From Pseudomonadota bacterium (GTDB lineage Bacteria > Bdellovibrionota > UBA1018 > CAIMNF01): DNA of 64,000 nt. The stretch covers positions 62,001 to 126,000 of the forward strand of contig JAIXWV010000034.1 in assembly GCA_027491115.1 (NCBI GenBank), read 5' to 3'. Shown piece after piece: positions 44,034 to 52,308 of this stretch (its first letter is position 1; each line of letters opens with the position of its first letter). The notes under the pieces are model-generated. The model was given only the letters and a program-made list of their open reading frames with translations. It was not told the DNA's origin and did no database searches. The position numbers and the translations under genes are program-made.

Positions 44034-44957
44034 TTAGAAGCGGAGCGAAGCTGGCTTGTACCAGCAACGAGGACGGAAGCCGAAGGCATCCCCTTTTTCC
44101 TGGTTGCAAGCACCCTTGATGCCTTCGCGGTCACTGAACTCGATGTCCTTCGATACGCCACAGATGGCACCCGCGAAGTAAGTGTCGAGACGACACTGAG
44201 CTTGTGGATGCTTGTCGTTGGTAGCAGTCACCTGAGTGGTGGCCGGGGTATCGAACTCAGGAGTCACCACCGGAGAGCTGGTGTTGGATCCGCGTCCGAG
44301 ATGATAGAGCAACACAGCCAGCACACGGCCAGTCATGGCCGAACGCTTACAAATTGCGATTTCCTTGGCGCTTCTGAACCCGAGCTGACAGCCACGGGAA
44401 ACTTCAACCGGCACGTCCATCTTGGAAACGATGGAAATGTTATCATCGTTCTCGATGACACGACGGAAGCACTTCATCGTCGCGAAATAGTCGGACTGAC
44501 CTTCGTTCGATGCCCAGGATCCACCGAAAATTCCAGGATATCTCGGAAATCCACCCATGTGGTGACCGAGCTCGTGACACAGAACCATCATCTCACCATC
44601 AAAGGTGTTGTGCTCATAACGGGCAAGACCACCAAAGGCATTGATGATCCACTTGTTGCCCTTACGGGTGGCATTGGCATTCACTTGGGAATTCGTCCAA
44701 AGACGGTTGATTTCCAGCTCTGCTCCCTTTGCCTTCACAATACTTTTATAAATGCGCTCGATGCGGTCGATCGCCAGATCATACTCGGCCCGGGTGATCC
44801 CACCGGTGCGCTCGAGCCCATCTGGAATACGAAGATCATTCTCTGGTGCGAAGTCACAAAGCTTGTGCTCCACATCGTTTGCCCCGTGTGCTTGCGCCAA
44901 AGACCCCTGCCCGACGCACGCCAATACCAGTGCCAGTGTTGCGATAAATTTGGTCAT
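44034..44957 (-). CDS. Secreted zinc metalloprotease-like protein (HExxH)
   Basis: 307 residues from the ATG at 44957, chosen for its signal peptide (FIATLALVLACVGQGSLAQAHG); the longer frame to 45353 would run through the upstream ABC gene. The active-site helix is EMMVLCHELGHHMGG with His128, Glu129 and His132, and SNEGQSDYFAT downstream may give the third zinc ligand. Several cysteines in the second half (KCFRR, RGCQLG, AICKRS, QCRLD, AICG, GACN, RCWY) suggest disulfides. I cannot place it in a named peptidase family. A run of seven G lies directly before the ATG in the ribosome-binding position. Confidence 0.75.
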   Translation of the reverse strand: MTKFIATLALVLACVGQGSLAQAHGANDVEHKLCDFAPENDLRIPDGLERTGGITRAEYDLAIDRIERIYKSIVKAKGAELEINRLWTNSQVNANATRKGNKWIINAFGGLARYEHNTFDGEMMVLCHELGHHMGGFPRYPGIFGGSWASNEGQSDYFATMKCFRRVIENDDNISIVSKMDVPVEVSRGCQLGFRSAKEIAICKRSAMTGRVLAVLLYHLGRGSNTSSPVVTPEFDTPATTQVTATNDKHPQAQCRLDTYFAGAICGVSKDIEFSDREGIKGACNQEKGDAFGFRPRCWYKPASLRF

Positions 44958-45023
44958 GTTCCCCCCCAAAACGTTTTCCTTAACTTTCCCGATCCGATTC
45001 AGTTCAGAACAGGCCTCAGTCAT

Positions 45024-45086
45024 TGAGTCGTCAAATCGTCTCAGACTTCGGACAAAAAACAACAGCTTTTTGACTGAGTCGTCAAA
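45024..45086. repeat. Direct repeat TGAGTCGTCAAA, two copies 51 bp apart
   Basis: Identical 12-bp copies at 45024-45035 and 45075-45086, upstream of the metalloprotease gene. The distal copy is part of an inverted repeat TTTTGAC/GTCAAAA (45068-45087) that covers the ABC substrate-binding-protein stop and may act as a weak terminator. On the minus strand each copy contains a TTTGAC -35-like core. Confidence 0.5.
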
Positions 45087-46032
45087 ATCCATCCCGATAG
45101 AACCCCGAAACATCCATCCCCGGCTTGACCAATTTGAGTTCCTGAAGTTGCTCATAGAGACGTTCCCAACGCTTTTTCTCCATAGAACCGAGCTTTTTCT
45201 TGCTGGAAACCGGAGTTTCAATGAAGCGTTTCTGAATGCGGGCTCCTTCATCGAAAGTCGCAAGGTCCATGCTCGGATTGAGTTTTTGCATGGCGACATT
45301 CGTGCTTTTCGGAGAGTTGAGATAAGTCTTCCAGCCCTCTCGCGTTGCGGCAATAAAGCGCTTCGCCCGATCCGGACTGTCTTTCAGAGTGTCCTCATGT
45401 GCGATGACAACGGCCAGATAGGGATTGAACCCGGACTCCGAGATGAGGAGGGTGCGCGGGTTTTTGCCCTCTCGGCGAGCGGCAATGGGCTCTGCCGTGA
45501 TGAAGCATTGCTGGGAAAAATTGAGATCACGCAAGAAGGACGTGATCCCACCTGTGTAGGGCACGAGTGTAGCAGACACCGGTGCATAGTGTTTCTCCAG
45601 CCAAAGAGTGTAAGGCAAGCCTTTCTGAAGGGCGATTTTCCCGGGTGACTGGAACAACTCCTTCAGTGTCTTGATTCCCCGTTCTTCGTGCACCATGAAT
45701 CCCTGGGGATCCTCTTGATAAACTGCGAACAATGCGGTGACTTTCGCACCCTGGCTGCGTGCCAGGATGATTTCATCGGCCGCGGCGATCCCGAACTCCA
45801 CCTTCTTCGCGGCAACCATCTGGGTGACGGGCTGGCCAGCACCCCCGGGAAGAATCGTGACCTTGAGCCCGGAGCGCTCGTAAGCCCCACCGATCAAAGC
45901 TTCGTAAAATCCGCCGAACTCTGGCTCGGGCTTCCAATTCAGGGCGAGCTCCTGGGCACCGGATTGGGCCGACAAAAAAAAGGAAACCCACCCCGCAAAC
46001 AGGGTTCTCTCAAACTTCTGGAGTTTTCTCAT
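45082..46032 (-). CDS. ABC transporter substrate-binding protein, NMT1/THI5-like
   Basis: 316 residues with a signal peptide (LFAGWVSFFLSAQSGA). The mature protein starts LALNWKPEPEFGGFYEALIGGAYERSGLKVTILPGGAG, the typical opening of NMT1/THI5/SsuA-type binding proteins that carry thiamin precursors, riboflavin, or sulfonates, and continues VEFGIAAADEIILARSQGAKVTALFAVYQEDPQGFMV. Its gene overlaps the permease gene by 23 nt and is last in the importer operon behind two PTPS homologues, so a pterin-, thiamin- or flavin-like ligand is a reasonable guess. The ligand cannot be read directly. Confidence 0.82.
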   Translation of the reverse strand: MRKLQKFERTLFAGWVSFFLSAQSGAQELALNWKPEPEFGGFYEALIGGAYERSGLKVTILPGGAGQPVTQMVAAKKVEFGIAAADEIILARSQGAKVTALFAVYQEDPQGFMVHEERGIKTLKELFQSPGKIALQKGLPYTLWLEKHYAPVSATLVPYTGGITSFLRDLNFSQQCFITAEPIAARREGKNPRTLLISESGFNPYLAVVIAHEDTLKDSPDRAKRFIAATREGWKTYLNSPKSTNVAMQKLNPSMDLATFDEGARIQKRFIETPVSSKKKLGSMEKKRWERLYEQLQELKLVKPGMDVSGFYRDGF

Positions 46033-46762
46033 TCCGAGAGATTATCGGATGGGCCAACGAAAGAAAGTAAAAAAACAAGATCCCGAGGAGAGCCGCAAGC
46101 AGAACGGAGGCGAAAACTCGATCTACTCGTTGCTGGTTTCGGGAAGCATCTACCAATCCTCCGAGTCCGCTACCTGAAATGAACTCCCCGACGATCGCTC
46201 CGATCACCGATAGACCGGCTGCGATCCGGAATCCTCCGAGAATCTGAGGAATTGCAGCCGGAAAACGCAAACGAAACAAGGTCTGCGAAGGACTGGCATC
46301 CAACATCTGGAACAATTGCAGTGAAACTGGATCGGTCGAGGTGAGCCCCTGGACACTGTTGGCGATCACTGGGAACACCGAAACGATAAACGCCGATGCG
46401 ATCACCGTGGGCATCCCGTAACCGAGCCAGATCACGAGCAAGGGAGCAATGGCAATGATCGGAACGGTCTGGAAAAAGATGGCGTAGGGATAAAACATCC
46501 GACGGATCCGGGTTGAAGCCGCCAACAAAAGACCCGCGAGGAGCCCGAATGCCATGGAAAGAAACAGTCCGGCCCCTGCAGCAATGACAGTCTCGAAAAA
46601 GGCCTTACGGTACATCGGTGCATCCTCAACCAAGGTGCCCAATACCGAAGAGGGAGACGGAAACAGATAGGGGGGCAACCATCCTGACCGGCTGGCAAAT
46701 TCGCCAATCAAGGTGAAGCTGACCAAGGGAATCAGTGGCGCCAGACGCTGAACCGGATTCAT
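46010..46762 (-). CDS. ABC transporter permease (nitrate/sulfonate/thiamin-precursor type)
   Basis: 250 residues from the ATG at 46762 in an ATGA overlap with the ATPase gene. Six hydrophobic helices; the EAA-type coupling loop is recognisable around SLQLFQMLDASPSQTLFRLRFPAAIPQILGGFRIAAGLSVIGAIVGEF, matching the SsuC/TauC/ThiX permease family. It forms the inner-membrane channel of the importer. Confidence 0.87.
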   Translation of the reverse strand: MNPVQRLAPLIPLVSFTLIGEFASRSGWLPPYLFPSPSSVLGTLVEDAPMYRKAFFETVIAAGAGLFLSMAFGLLAGLLLAASTRIRRMFYPYAIFFQTVPIIAIAPLLVIWLGYGMPTVIASAFIVSVFPVIANSVQGLTSTDPVSLQLFQMLDASPSQTLFRLRFPAAIPQILGGFRIAAGLSVIGAIVGEFISGSGLGGLVDASRNQQRVDRVFASVLLAALLGILFFYFLSLAHPIISRNEKTPEV

Positions 46763-47490
46763 GTCGGTTCTCCCTTCAGAAGGTCGAAGCACTGTTCGAC
46801 CCGGGACAAGAACCGGGCATCTCCACGCAGGGAAAGGGGGCGCTCCGCTCCGAGTCCAAGATCCTCATCGAGAATCACCTTTCCAGGACGCCCCTGGAAA
46901 ACCAGGACCCGATCACCGAGCCAAAGGCCTTCGGTGATGGAATGGGTGACCATCAGGATGGTCGACTTCATGGTCAAGAACAAATCCCGGAGCTCGAGTC
47001 CGAGCTCGATCCGGACCGGTTCATCCAGCGCTGCAAAAGGTTCATCGAGCAGGAGCAGCTCCGGTTCGGTCACAAGCGCCCTGGCCAGGGACACGCGCAT
47101 CTTCAGTCCACCGGACAGCTGTGACGGGCGGCTGGTTCTGAAATGCAAAATGCCCAGTTTTTCCATCCAAGGGACCGCTTTTTCCAATGCTTTCTTTCGA
47201 TCCATGCCCCTGAGTCGCAGCGGAAGGATCACATTCTCCTCGACGGTGGACCAAGAAAGCAGTGCCGGCTCCTGAAAAACAAAACTCATCTTCGATCGGG
47301 ACACCGAAGTCTCGACCCTCCCCTCCCCGGGCGCTTCCAATCCCGCGACGAGCTTCAGGAAAGTGCTCTTCCCGCATCCCGAAGGACCCAACAGAGTCAC
47401 CCACTGACCGCGGCTCACCACGAGATCGAGAGGGTCAAGCCCTCCTCCTGTGGATGCATATCGCTTGCCGAGCCCTTGGGCGCGGATCAT
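46759..47490 (-). CDS. ABC transporter ATP-binding protein
   Basis: 243 residues from the ATG at 47490. Walker A GPSGCGKST, Q-loop FQEPALLSW, signature LSGGLKMRVSLARAL, Walker B LLLLDEPFAALD and switch His in MVTHSITEG are all present, as in SsuB/TauB/ThiZ proteins. It powers the permease encoded next and overlaps its gene by 4 nt; it also overlaps the upstream PTPS gene by 4 nt, tying import to pterin metabolism. Confidence 0.9.
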   Translation of the reverse strand: MIRAQGLGKRYASTGGGLDPLDLVVSRGQWVTLLGPSGCGKSTFLKLVAGLEAPGEGRVETSVSRSKMSFVFQEPALLSWSTVEENVILPLRLRGMDRKKALEKAVPWMEKLGILHFRTSRPSQLSGGLKMRVSLARALVTEPELLLLDEPFAALDEPVRIELGLELRDLFLTMKSTILMVTHSITEGLWLGDRVLVFQGRPGKVILDEDLGLGAERPLSLRGDARFLSRVEQCFDLLKGEPT

Positions 47491-47867
47491 GACCTCAACC
47501 TCGCCCGCCCGCTCACTTTGCCGCTGAGGTCGCACAAAGAGACTGCCACTTCAGACAAAGGAGCATCAGGGAGTTCCTGCTTCAGACGCTTCCAAATCCA
47601 CTCGGTCAGATTTTCGCTCGTGGGAGAAAAAGGGAAAACCTCGTTCAGGTGAGTTCCGTGAACGGTCGAAAAAATTCGATCCAACGTGGACTGCAGAAAA
47701 ACCAAATCGATCAGACGGTCTCCCGCCAAGGGCCACTTCGCCGAGAACACCGCTTCCACCTTCCAAAGATGGAAGTGGGGGGCTTCGAAGCCGGCAAGAC
47801 TGTGAGAGGCCCGGAAAGAACCGAAAACTGTGAGGTCGAGGTGACGGGGCTCAGCGGGCGTTGACAC
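47487..47867 (-). CDS. 6-pyruvoyl-tetrahydropterin-synthase-family protein, copy B (PTPS-III-like)
   Basis: 126 residues from a GTG at 47867 preceded by GGGAG; a TTG at 47903 would add 12 residues. The fold is that of QueD/PTPS: FGSFRASHSL, the zinc motif HFH in EAPHFHLW, IDLVFLQSTLDRIF, catalytic-His segment VHGTHLNEV and PTSENLTEWIWKRL. The catalytic Cys of QueD/PTPS-I is replaced by a Glu three residues before the zinc His (ExxHxH), the mark of PTPS-III enzymes, which make 6-hydroxymethyl-dihydropterin for folate and bypass FolB. It overlaps copy A upstream and the ABC ATPase gene downstream. Confidence 0.75.
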   Translation of the reverse strand: MSTPAEPRHLDLTVFGSFRASHSLAGFEAPHFHLWKVEAVFSAKWPLAGDRLIDLVFLQSTLDRIFSTVHGTHLNEVFPFSPTSENLTEWIWKRLKQELPDAPLSEVAVSLCDLSGKVSGRARLRS

Positions 47868-48351
47868 GAGTGTAAACCGCTCCCTGTCCCGGAGCCTCTT
47901 CAATCAGCACTGAAACCGAGACCAGATTTGGATCATCGAGAACCTCATCGAGTTCGGCACGGAGAAACTCGAAGTAGGCCCTTGCCAGGGCCTCACACGT
48001 GATGTTGTCGACTGCCAACATCACGGTCTCATCGGTCGGAATGACGTATCGCTTCCCGCACAATTTGAACTCGTGGGATGCCCGGGTCGTCTTGATTTTC
48101 TGATAGTAGGGATTCTTCGTCGCGATCAGGACCTTTTCGTCCCAAAGGACAGCGATTTTTTTCATGGCCGCCTTGAAGTCCGAGAACGGGATCAAATTCT
48201 CAAATGAAGCGTCCTTCAGTACCACCGACAAGGAAGGTTGGTACTGATGCCCGTGAAGTGCCTCCTTGCTCCCGTCCTTGAAGACGGTCATGTGACTGGC
48301 CGAGAACTTCAGGGCCTCTTTTCGAATGCGAAGTTCGTAATGTTCAGGCAT
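47851..48351 (-). CDS. 6-pyruvoyl-tetrahydropterin-synthase-family protein, copy A (PTPS-III-like)
   Basis: 166 residues from the ATG at 48351. LKFSASHMTVF and EALHGHQYQPSLSV give the zinc ligands. As in copy B there is an ExxHGH motif and no CxxxHGH cysteine. ISCEALARAYFEFL-like helix (seen as ITCEALARAYFEFL) and VLIEEAPGQGAVY complete the fold. An internal stretch of about 30 residues (KVLIATKNPYYQKIKTTR) makes it longer than QueD. An extended -10 box (TGGTATGCT) lies 7 nt before the ATG. First gene of an operon with copy B and an ABC importer; divergent from an SDR gene. Predicted role is pterin or folate synthesis. Confidence 0.78.
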   Translation of the reverse strand: MPEHYELRIRKEALKFSASHMTVFKDGSKEALHGHQYQPSLSVVLKDASFENLIPFSDFKAAMKKIAVLWDEKVLIATKNPYYQKIKTTRASHEFKLCGKRYVIPTDETVMLAVDNITCEALARAYFEFLRAELDEVLDDPNLVSVSVLIEEAPGQGAVYTRVNAR

Positions 48352-48376
48352 AGTCCGGAGCATACCAGAGGTACCC

Positions 48377-49126
48377 ATGAAATCACCAGCCTTGTTCGAA
48401 GACTTGAATGTCCTGGTCACCGGCGCAGGCAAAGGATTGGGGCGCGCCGTAGTGGAGGAACTCCTGGCTCGTCAGGATCGCTTCCCACGGATCAGGATCG
48501 CACTCAGTGCCCGCAGTGAATCCGATTTGGCGGAACTCGCTGAACTCGCCAGTAAATCGGGTGTCGAGACCTTGATCCTTCCGGGAGATCTCGCCCGGGA
48601 TCCGGTTTCTGGGGTCAAAAGGGTCCGGGACACCTGGGGCCGGCTGGATGTACTGGTCCACTCAGCAGGCGTGGGCCGGTTCGGTGATTTCGGTACTTAC
48701 ACCCGGGAGGATGTGGAGTTCGTCACCCGTACCAATGTCGATGCGACCTTCCTCCTCCTACAGGAAACTTTCAATCTCATGAAAAAACAGGCTCCGTTGG
48801 GAGGCCTGCGCGGGCAGATCCAGGTGATCACCTCGGTTGCGGCGGAAAAACCCTTCGAACACAGCGCTGTTTATTGCATGAGTAAATTTGCCCAAAGAGG
48901 GCTTCTTGAAGTGATGCGAATCCCGGCGGCCAAAGAACAGATCCGGATTCTCGATGTCCGGTCCGGTGCCGCACTCACCCCGATGTGGGGCCCGGTGGAG
49001 CCCGGCATGGAAGCCCGGATGATGAAGCCCTCGGATGTGGCCGTCGCAATGGTGGATGCCCTGTTCCTGGATGCCCGCGCCACGATCGAAACCCTCACCA
49101 TCCGTCCAATCGGCGGGGACATCTGA
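48377..49126 (+). CDS. Short-chain dehydrogenase/reductase (sepiapterin-reductase/FolM-like candidate)
   Basis: 249 residues. Classical SDR: VTGAGKGLGRAVVEEL (NADP-type TGxxxGxG), DLAELAELASKSGVETLILPGDL, VHSAGVGRFG, ITSVAAEKPFEHSAVYCMSKFA with Ser and YxxxK. The general pattern resembles sepiapterin reductase and other pterin reductases, and the divergent PTPS genes support a pterin substrate, but plain sequence motifs cannot separate these from other SDR members. The TonB-receptor-like gene starts 4 bp after its stop. Confidence 0.78.
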   Translation: MKSPALFEDLNVLVTGAGKGLGRAVVEELLARQDRFPRIRIALSARSESDLAELAELASKSGVETLILPGDLARDPVSGVKRVRDTWGRLDVLVHSAGVGRFGDFGTYTREDVEFVTRTNVDATFLLLQETFNLMKKQAPLGGLRGQIQVITSVAAEKPFEHSAVYCMSKFAQRGLLEVMRIPAAKEQIRILDVRSGAALTPMWGPVEPGMEARMMKPSDVAVAMVDALFLDARATIETLTIRPIGGDI

Positions 49127-49130
49127 TCCC

Positions 49131-50843
49131 ATGTGGTTTCGACTCCTCCTGACCGCCCTGCTTGCTCTTCTTTTTTCCGGAGAAACCTACGCGGCGACCA
49201 GCGAATTCCGATTGCCACCTGTGACCATCACGGGTGATGCGAGCTTTGAAATGCTTCGTCGGGAGAGCTTCCTCCCTTCCGTCCAGGTCCCCTTGGATGC
49301 GGCGTCCGGAGCGGTTCTCGACTCGATCGGAAGGACCTCTCTCTTTCCCCCCCAGAATTACGGTTACCCGGCCGGGGCCAGCGGTCTCAGTCTTGGAGGA
49401 CGAAGCATCGAGGATACCCAGGTCACGACTCTCGGGGTCCCTTTGAATCTGCCCCAGGGGGGAGGCCCCGACCTCTCCACCTTTCCGGGATTCCTCTGGT
49501 CGGAGGCCCTGGTCGGACCGTCCACCGGTTCGGCAGGGTTTTCGCCTTCTGCAGCGGCCGGCTCCATCGAGCTCGTGCCCTGGACCCGTTCCCGTATCAC
49601 GGACAACTCCGGCCCCGATTCCCGCGTCACCAGCTCGGCGGACCGGCAGCTTCAAACCCTTTCTATCGGAACCCGTAAAGATACCATCGCCATGTTGGCC
49701 GGCGTCAGCGCCGGCATGCTCAGGGGGCCGTCGGGATCCCTGAGTTATGAATTCATGAGATCCTCCTCCCATCGATCTCGCTTTCACATTCTCGGCTCGG
49801 ATCTCGAGGGGGATGTGCCCGGCGGCGCCATCAAACGGAGTCGGCGGATCCTCCCGGTGCTTGAAACACGCACGCTCCTCACGCAAGACACCGCCTTGGC
49901 CAGCACTGCTTTTGCAGACCTAACCGATCTCTATGGAAACCGGTCTGAACAGTTCGGGGTCGAGAACTCACTCTCTTCTGGACCCTGGCTCCTCTCGTTC
50001 TCGGCCCGACACGTGTACTTCAAAAACGAAGGGGAATACCGGGAGTGGCCCATGCGCGCTGGAGTCAGCCGTGAGTTTGGCCAAAGAGGCAAAATGAGAG
50101 TTCGTGCCGGAGTGGATGCAGTACGGGTGGAAGATACCGGAATCGAACCGGGCGGACGGCTTTCGATCCGTTGGAACACCAAGGGGCCCCTCACTCCAGT
50201 GTTGGAGCTCTCCTCCATTGCGAAGATGCCCACTCTATCGGCCCGAAGGTATGTCCTCGACACAGGGACTTACCGTTATCGCGGCAATCCCGGACTCCTT
50301 CCGGAGCGGGTCTGGTCGGGAGTGCTTGCAGTCGATCAGGTCGGATCCCATTTCCAAAGTCGATGGACCCTCAAATCAGAATTCAGGAACGACGCCCAGA
50401 TCAACACTTCAGGTCTTCCCGTCAATACGACCTTGAACTCCGGCAATGCGATGCTCTTCAGCGCCCAAGCCGATGCCCGATTCATCCTGTCACCAGCCTG
50501 GACCCTGAGGTCGGGAGCTCTCCTCAGCTGGTCACGATTGGAGGCCACAGCGCTCGCCTACCCGGACCTGCCCCCGTTCGCCTGGAACGGAGGGGTGGAA
50601 TTCGGATTGGGCGATGAACTCAAGCTGGAAACGGACGCGCGCTACATGGGTGACTCCATCGCATTTGACGGCTCCGCACATCCGGCTTATTTACTCGTCG
50701 ACCAACAGATCCGCTGGTTTCCAGCACAAGATCTCGAAATCCGGGCTGGTGTGATCAACCTTTTTGACGAACGGGCCCAGATGGTCGTGGGTTTTCCCTT
50801 ACCGGGAAGATTGGTCCGGGCCTCCATCAGCGCAGGGTTCTGA
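49131..50843 (+). CDS. TonB-dependent-receptor-like outer-membrane protein
   Basis: 570 residues from the ATG at 49131. Signal peptide 1-21 (LLLTALLALLFSGETYA). Residues about 30-165 look like a plug domain (DSIGRTSLFPPQNYG, SLGGRSIEDTQVTTLGVPLN, AAAGSIELVPW); the rest is a barrel of amphipathic strands ending LPGRLVRASISAGF with the terminal Phe and the NLFDERAQMV motif typical of TonB receptors. It is smaller than most (about 650-750). No clear TonB box is visible. Because it follows the SDR gene and faces the ABC importer, it may bring the same compound through the outer membrane. Confidence 0.78.
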   Translation: MWFRLLLTALLALLFSGETYAATSEFRLPPVTITGDASFEMLRRESFLPSVQVPLDAASGAVLDSIGRTSLFPPQNYGYPAGASGLSLGGRSIEDTQVTTLGVPLNLPQGGGPDLSTFPGFLWSEALVGPSTGSAGFSPSAAAGSIELVPWTRSRITDNSGPDSRVTSSADRQLQTLSIGTRKDTIAMLAGVSAGMLRGPSGSLSYEFMRSSSHRSRFHILGSDLEGDVPGGAIKRSRRILPVLETRTLLTQDTALASTAFADLTDLYGNRSEQFGVENSLSSGPWLLSFSARHVYFKNEGEYREWPMRAGVSREFGQRGKMRVRAGVDAVRVEDTGIEPGGRLSIRWNTKGPLTPVLELSSIAKMPTLSARRYVLDTGTYRYRGNPGLLPERVWSGVLAVDQVGSHFQSRWTLKSEFRNDAQINTSGLPVNTTLNSGNAMLFSAQADARFILSPAWTLRSGALLSWSRLEATALAYPDLPPFAWNGGVEFGLGDELKLETDARYMGDSIAFDGSAHPAYLLVDQQIRWFPAQDLEIRAGVINLFDERAQMVVGFPLPGRLVRASISAGF

Positions 50844-50844
50844 T

Positions 50845-52308
50845 TCAGCTCCTGAGACACACTTCCAATCGAAGGTCGATGCTCTGCCAATTCATGAGTG
50901 GGAACAGATCGAACAACCCGATCGCTGAGCTCGAATGCCCGGTCACATACAGCCGCATCGGCTGGGTGAGATCTCCGAGCTTCAATCCATGGGTCTCCGC
51001 CAAGGAACGCAAGCGGGCATCGACGGCGGCATGGTCGATTCCGGCTTCCTTGAGACGTGCGACACCCGCACTCGAAACGCGATCGGACCAATCTTTCCGA
51101 AGGTCGATGATCGCCATGCGGATCCGCTCCTTGAGCGCCGGATCCTTGTTCCACTTCAGTGCAGCACCGTCGACCGGAACGGCCCCGGCCTCAAGCAAGG
51201 GATGAAGCTGATCTGCAAGCTCCTTCACCAACTTCACTTTCGGAGCGACAAAAGGGATCAGTTCTGCCGCATATGTCGACTTCAGGGCAGAAAAAGAGGA
51301 ATCCGAGAACCGATCACGGAAGTCACTCAGAAGAATTCCAAGCAGACGGTCAGGAACCGCGCGTTTCATGTGTTCGCCCGCGATCCACATCAGTTTCTCG
51401 GTGTTGAAAACAGCACCACTCACTTGAACATCCTCGAGCTTGAACAGCTGGATCATCTCTTCACGTGAAAATAACTCCTGATCGCCGTGACTCCATCCGA
51501 GACGGACTAGAAAATTGAGCAGTGCTTCCGGAAGGTATCCCTCAGTACGATAAGCATTGGTCGAGGTCTCGCCATTGCGCTTGGAAAGCTTCTTCTTGTC
51601 CTGCCCCAAAATCATTGGGAGGTGGGCGAACACAGGCTTTTGTGCTTGAAAAGCGTCGTAAAGGAAAATCTGCTTCGGAGTATTATTGATGTGGTCATCG
51701 CCCCGGATCACATGAGAGATCCGCATTTCGATATCATCGACCACCACCACGAAATTGTAAGTGGGGACACCATTCGACCGGATCATGACAAAGTCATCGA
51801 GATCCTCGTTGGGAAATGGAATCTCACCACGAATGAGGTCGGTGAAAGCGGTTTTTCCAGTGAGAGGGAATTTCGCGCGCACTGCAAAGGGCTTTCCGGA
51901 ATCCGCCGGATGATTCGCCTCGCGGCAGGTCCTGCCGTACATGGGCTTCTTGCCTTCCTTCATCATCTGTTCACGTGCGGCTTCCACATCAGCTTCCGTG
52001 CAAGTGCAACGGTAAGCGAGTCCGTCACGAATCAGCTTCTCAGCCAAGGCCCGGTAATGTTCGAGGCGTTCGGATTGATACAGGAGCGGCTCGTCCGACT
52101 GCATTCCGAGCCATTCGAGAGAAGTGAGGATGTCATCGGTGAATCGTTTTTCAGAGCGATCCGTGTCGGTATCCTCGATCCGGACCAGGAACTTGCCCCC
52201 TTGTTGTCTTGCAAAAAGGTAATTGAACAAGGCGGTACGGACTCCCCCGATATGAAGAAAACCCGTCGGAGACGGCGCAAAACGGACACGAACCTGTTGT
52301 GAGCTCAT
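50845..52308 (-). CDS. gltX: Glutamyl-tRNA synthetase
   Basis: 487 residues, charging tRNA-Glu. Class I motifs HIGH as FLHIGGVRTA and KMSKS as KKLSKRNG are present, with RFAPSPTG at the N-terminus and IEDTDTDRS. Four-cysteine zinc-like residues appear in YRCTCTEADVEAAREQM and YGRTCR. Length is normal. The ATG overlaps the stop of the upstream cytochrome c gene (ATGA), and the gene ends one base beyond the TonB-receptor stop on the other strand. Confidence 0.97.
   Translation of the reverse strand: MSSQQVRVRFAPSPTGFLHIGGVRTALFNYLFARQQGGKFLVRIEDTDTDRSEKRFTDDILTSLEWLGMQSDEPLLYQSERLEHYRALAEKLIRDGLAYRCTCTEADVEAAREQMMKEGKKPMYGRTCREANHPADSGKPFAVRAKFPLTGKTAFTDLIRGEIPFPNEDLDDFVMIRSNGVPTYNFVVVVDDIEMRISHVIRGDDHINNTPKQIFLYDAFQAQKPVFAHLPMILGQDKKKLSKRNGETSTNAYRTEGYLPEALLNFLVRLGWSHGDQELFSREEMIQLFKLEDVQVSGAVFNTEKLMWIAGEHMKRAVPDRLLGILLSDFRDRFSDSSFSALKSTYAAELIPFVAPKVKLVKELADQLHPLLEAGAVPVDGAALKWNKDPALKERIRMAIIDLRKDWSDRVSSAGVARLKEAGIDHAAVDARLRSLAETHGLKLGDLTQPMRLYVTGHSSSAIGLFDLFPLMNWQSIDLRLEVCLRS

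Noticed and set aside
44034-45353. Long 439-codon version of the metalloprotease
   Set aside because: The extra N-terminal part overlaps the ABC substrate-binding-protein gene in another frame, and the signal peptide begins only at the ATG at 44957.
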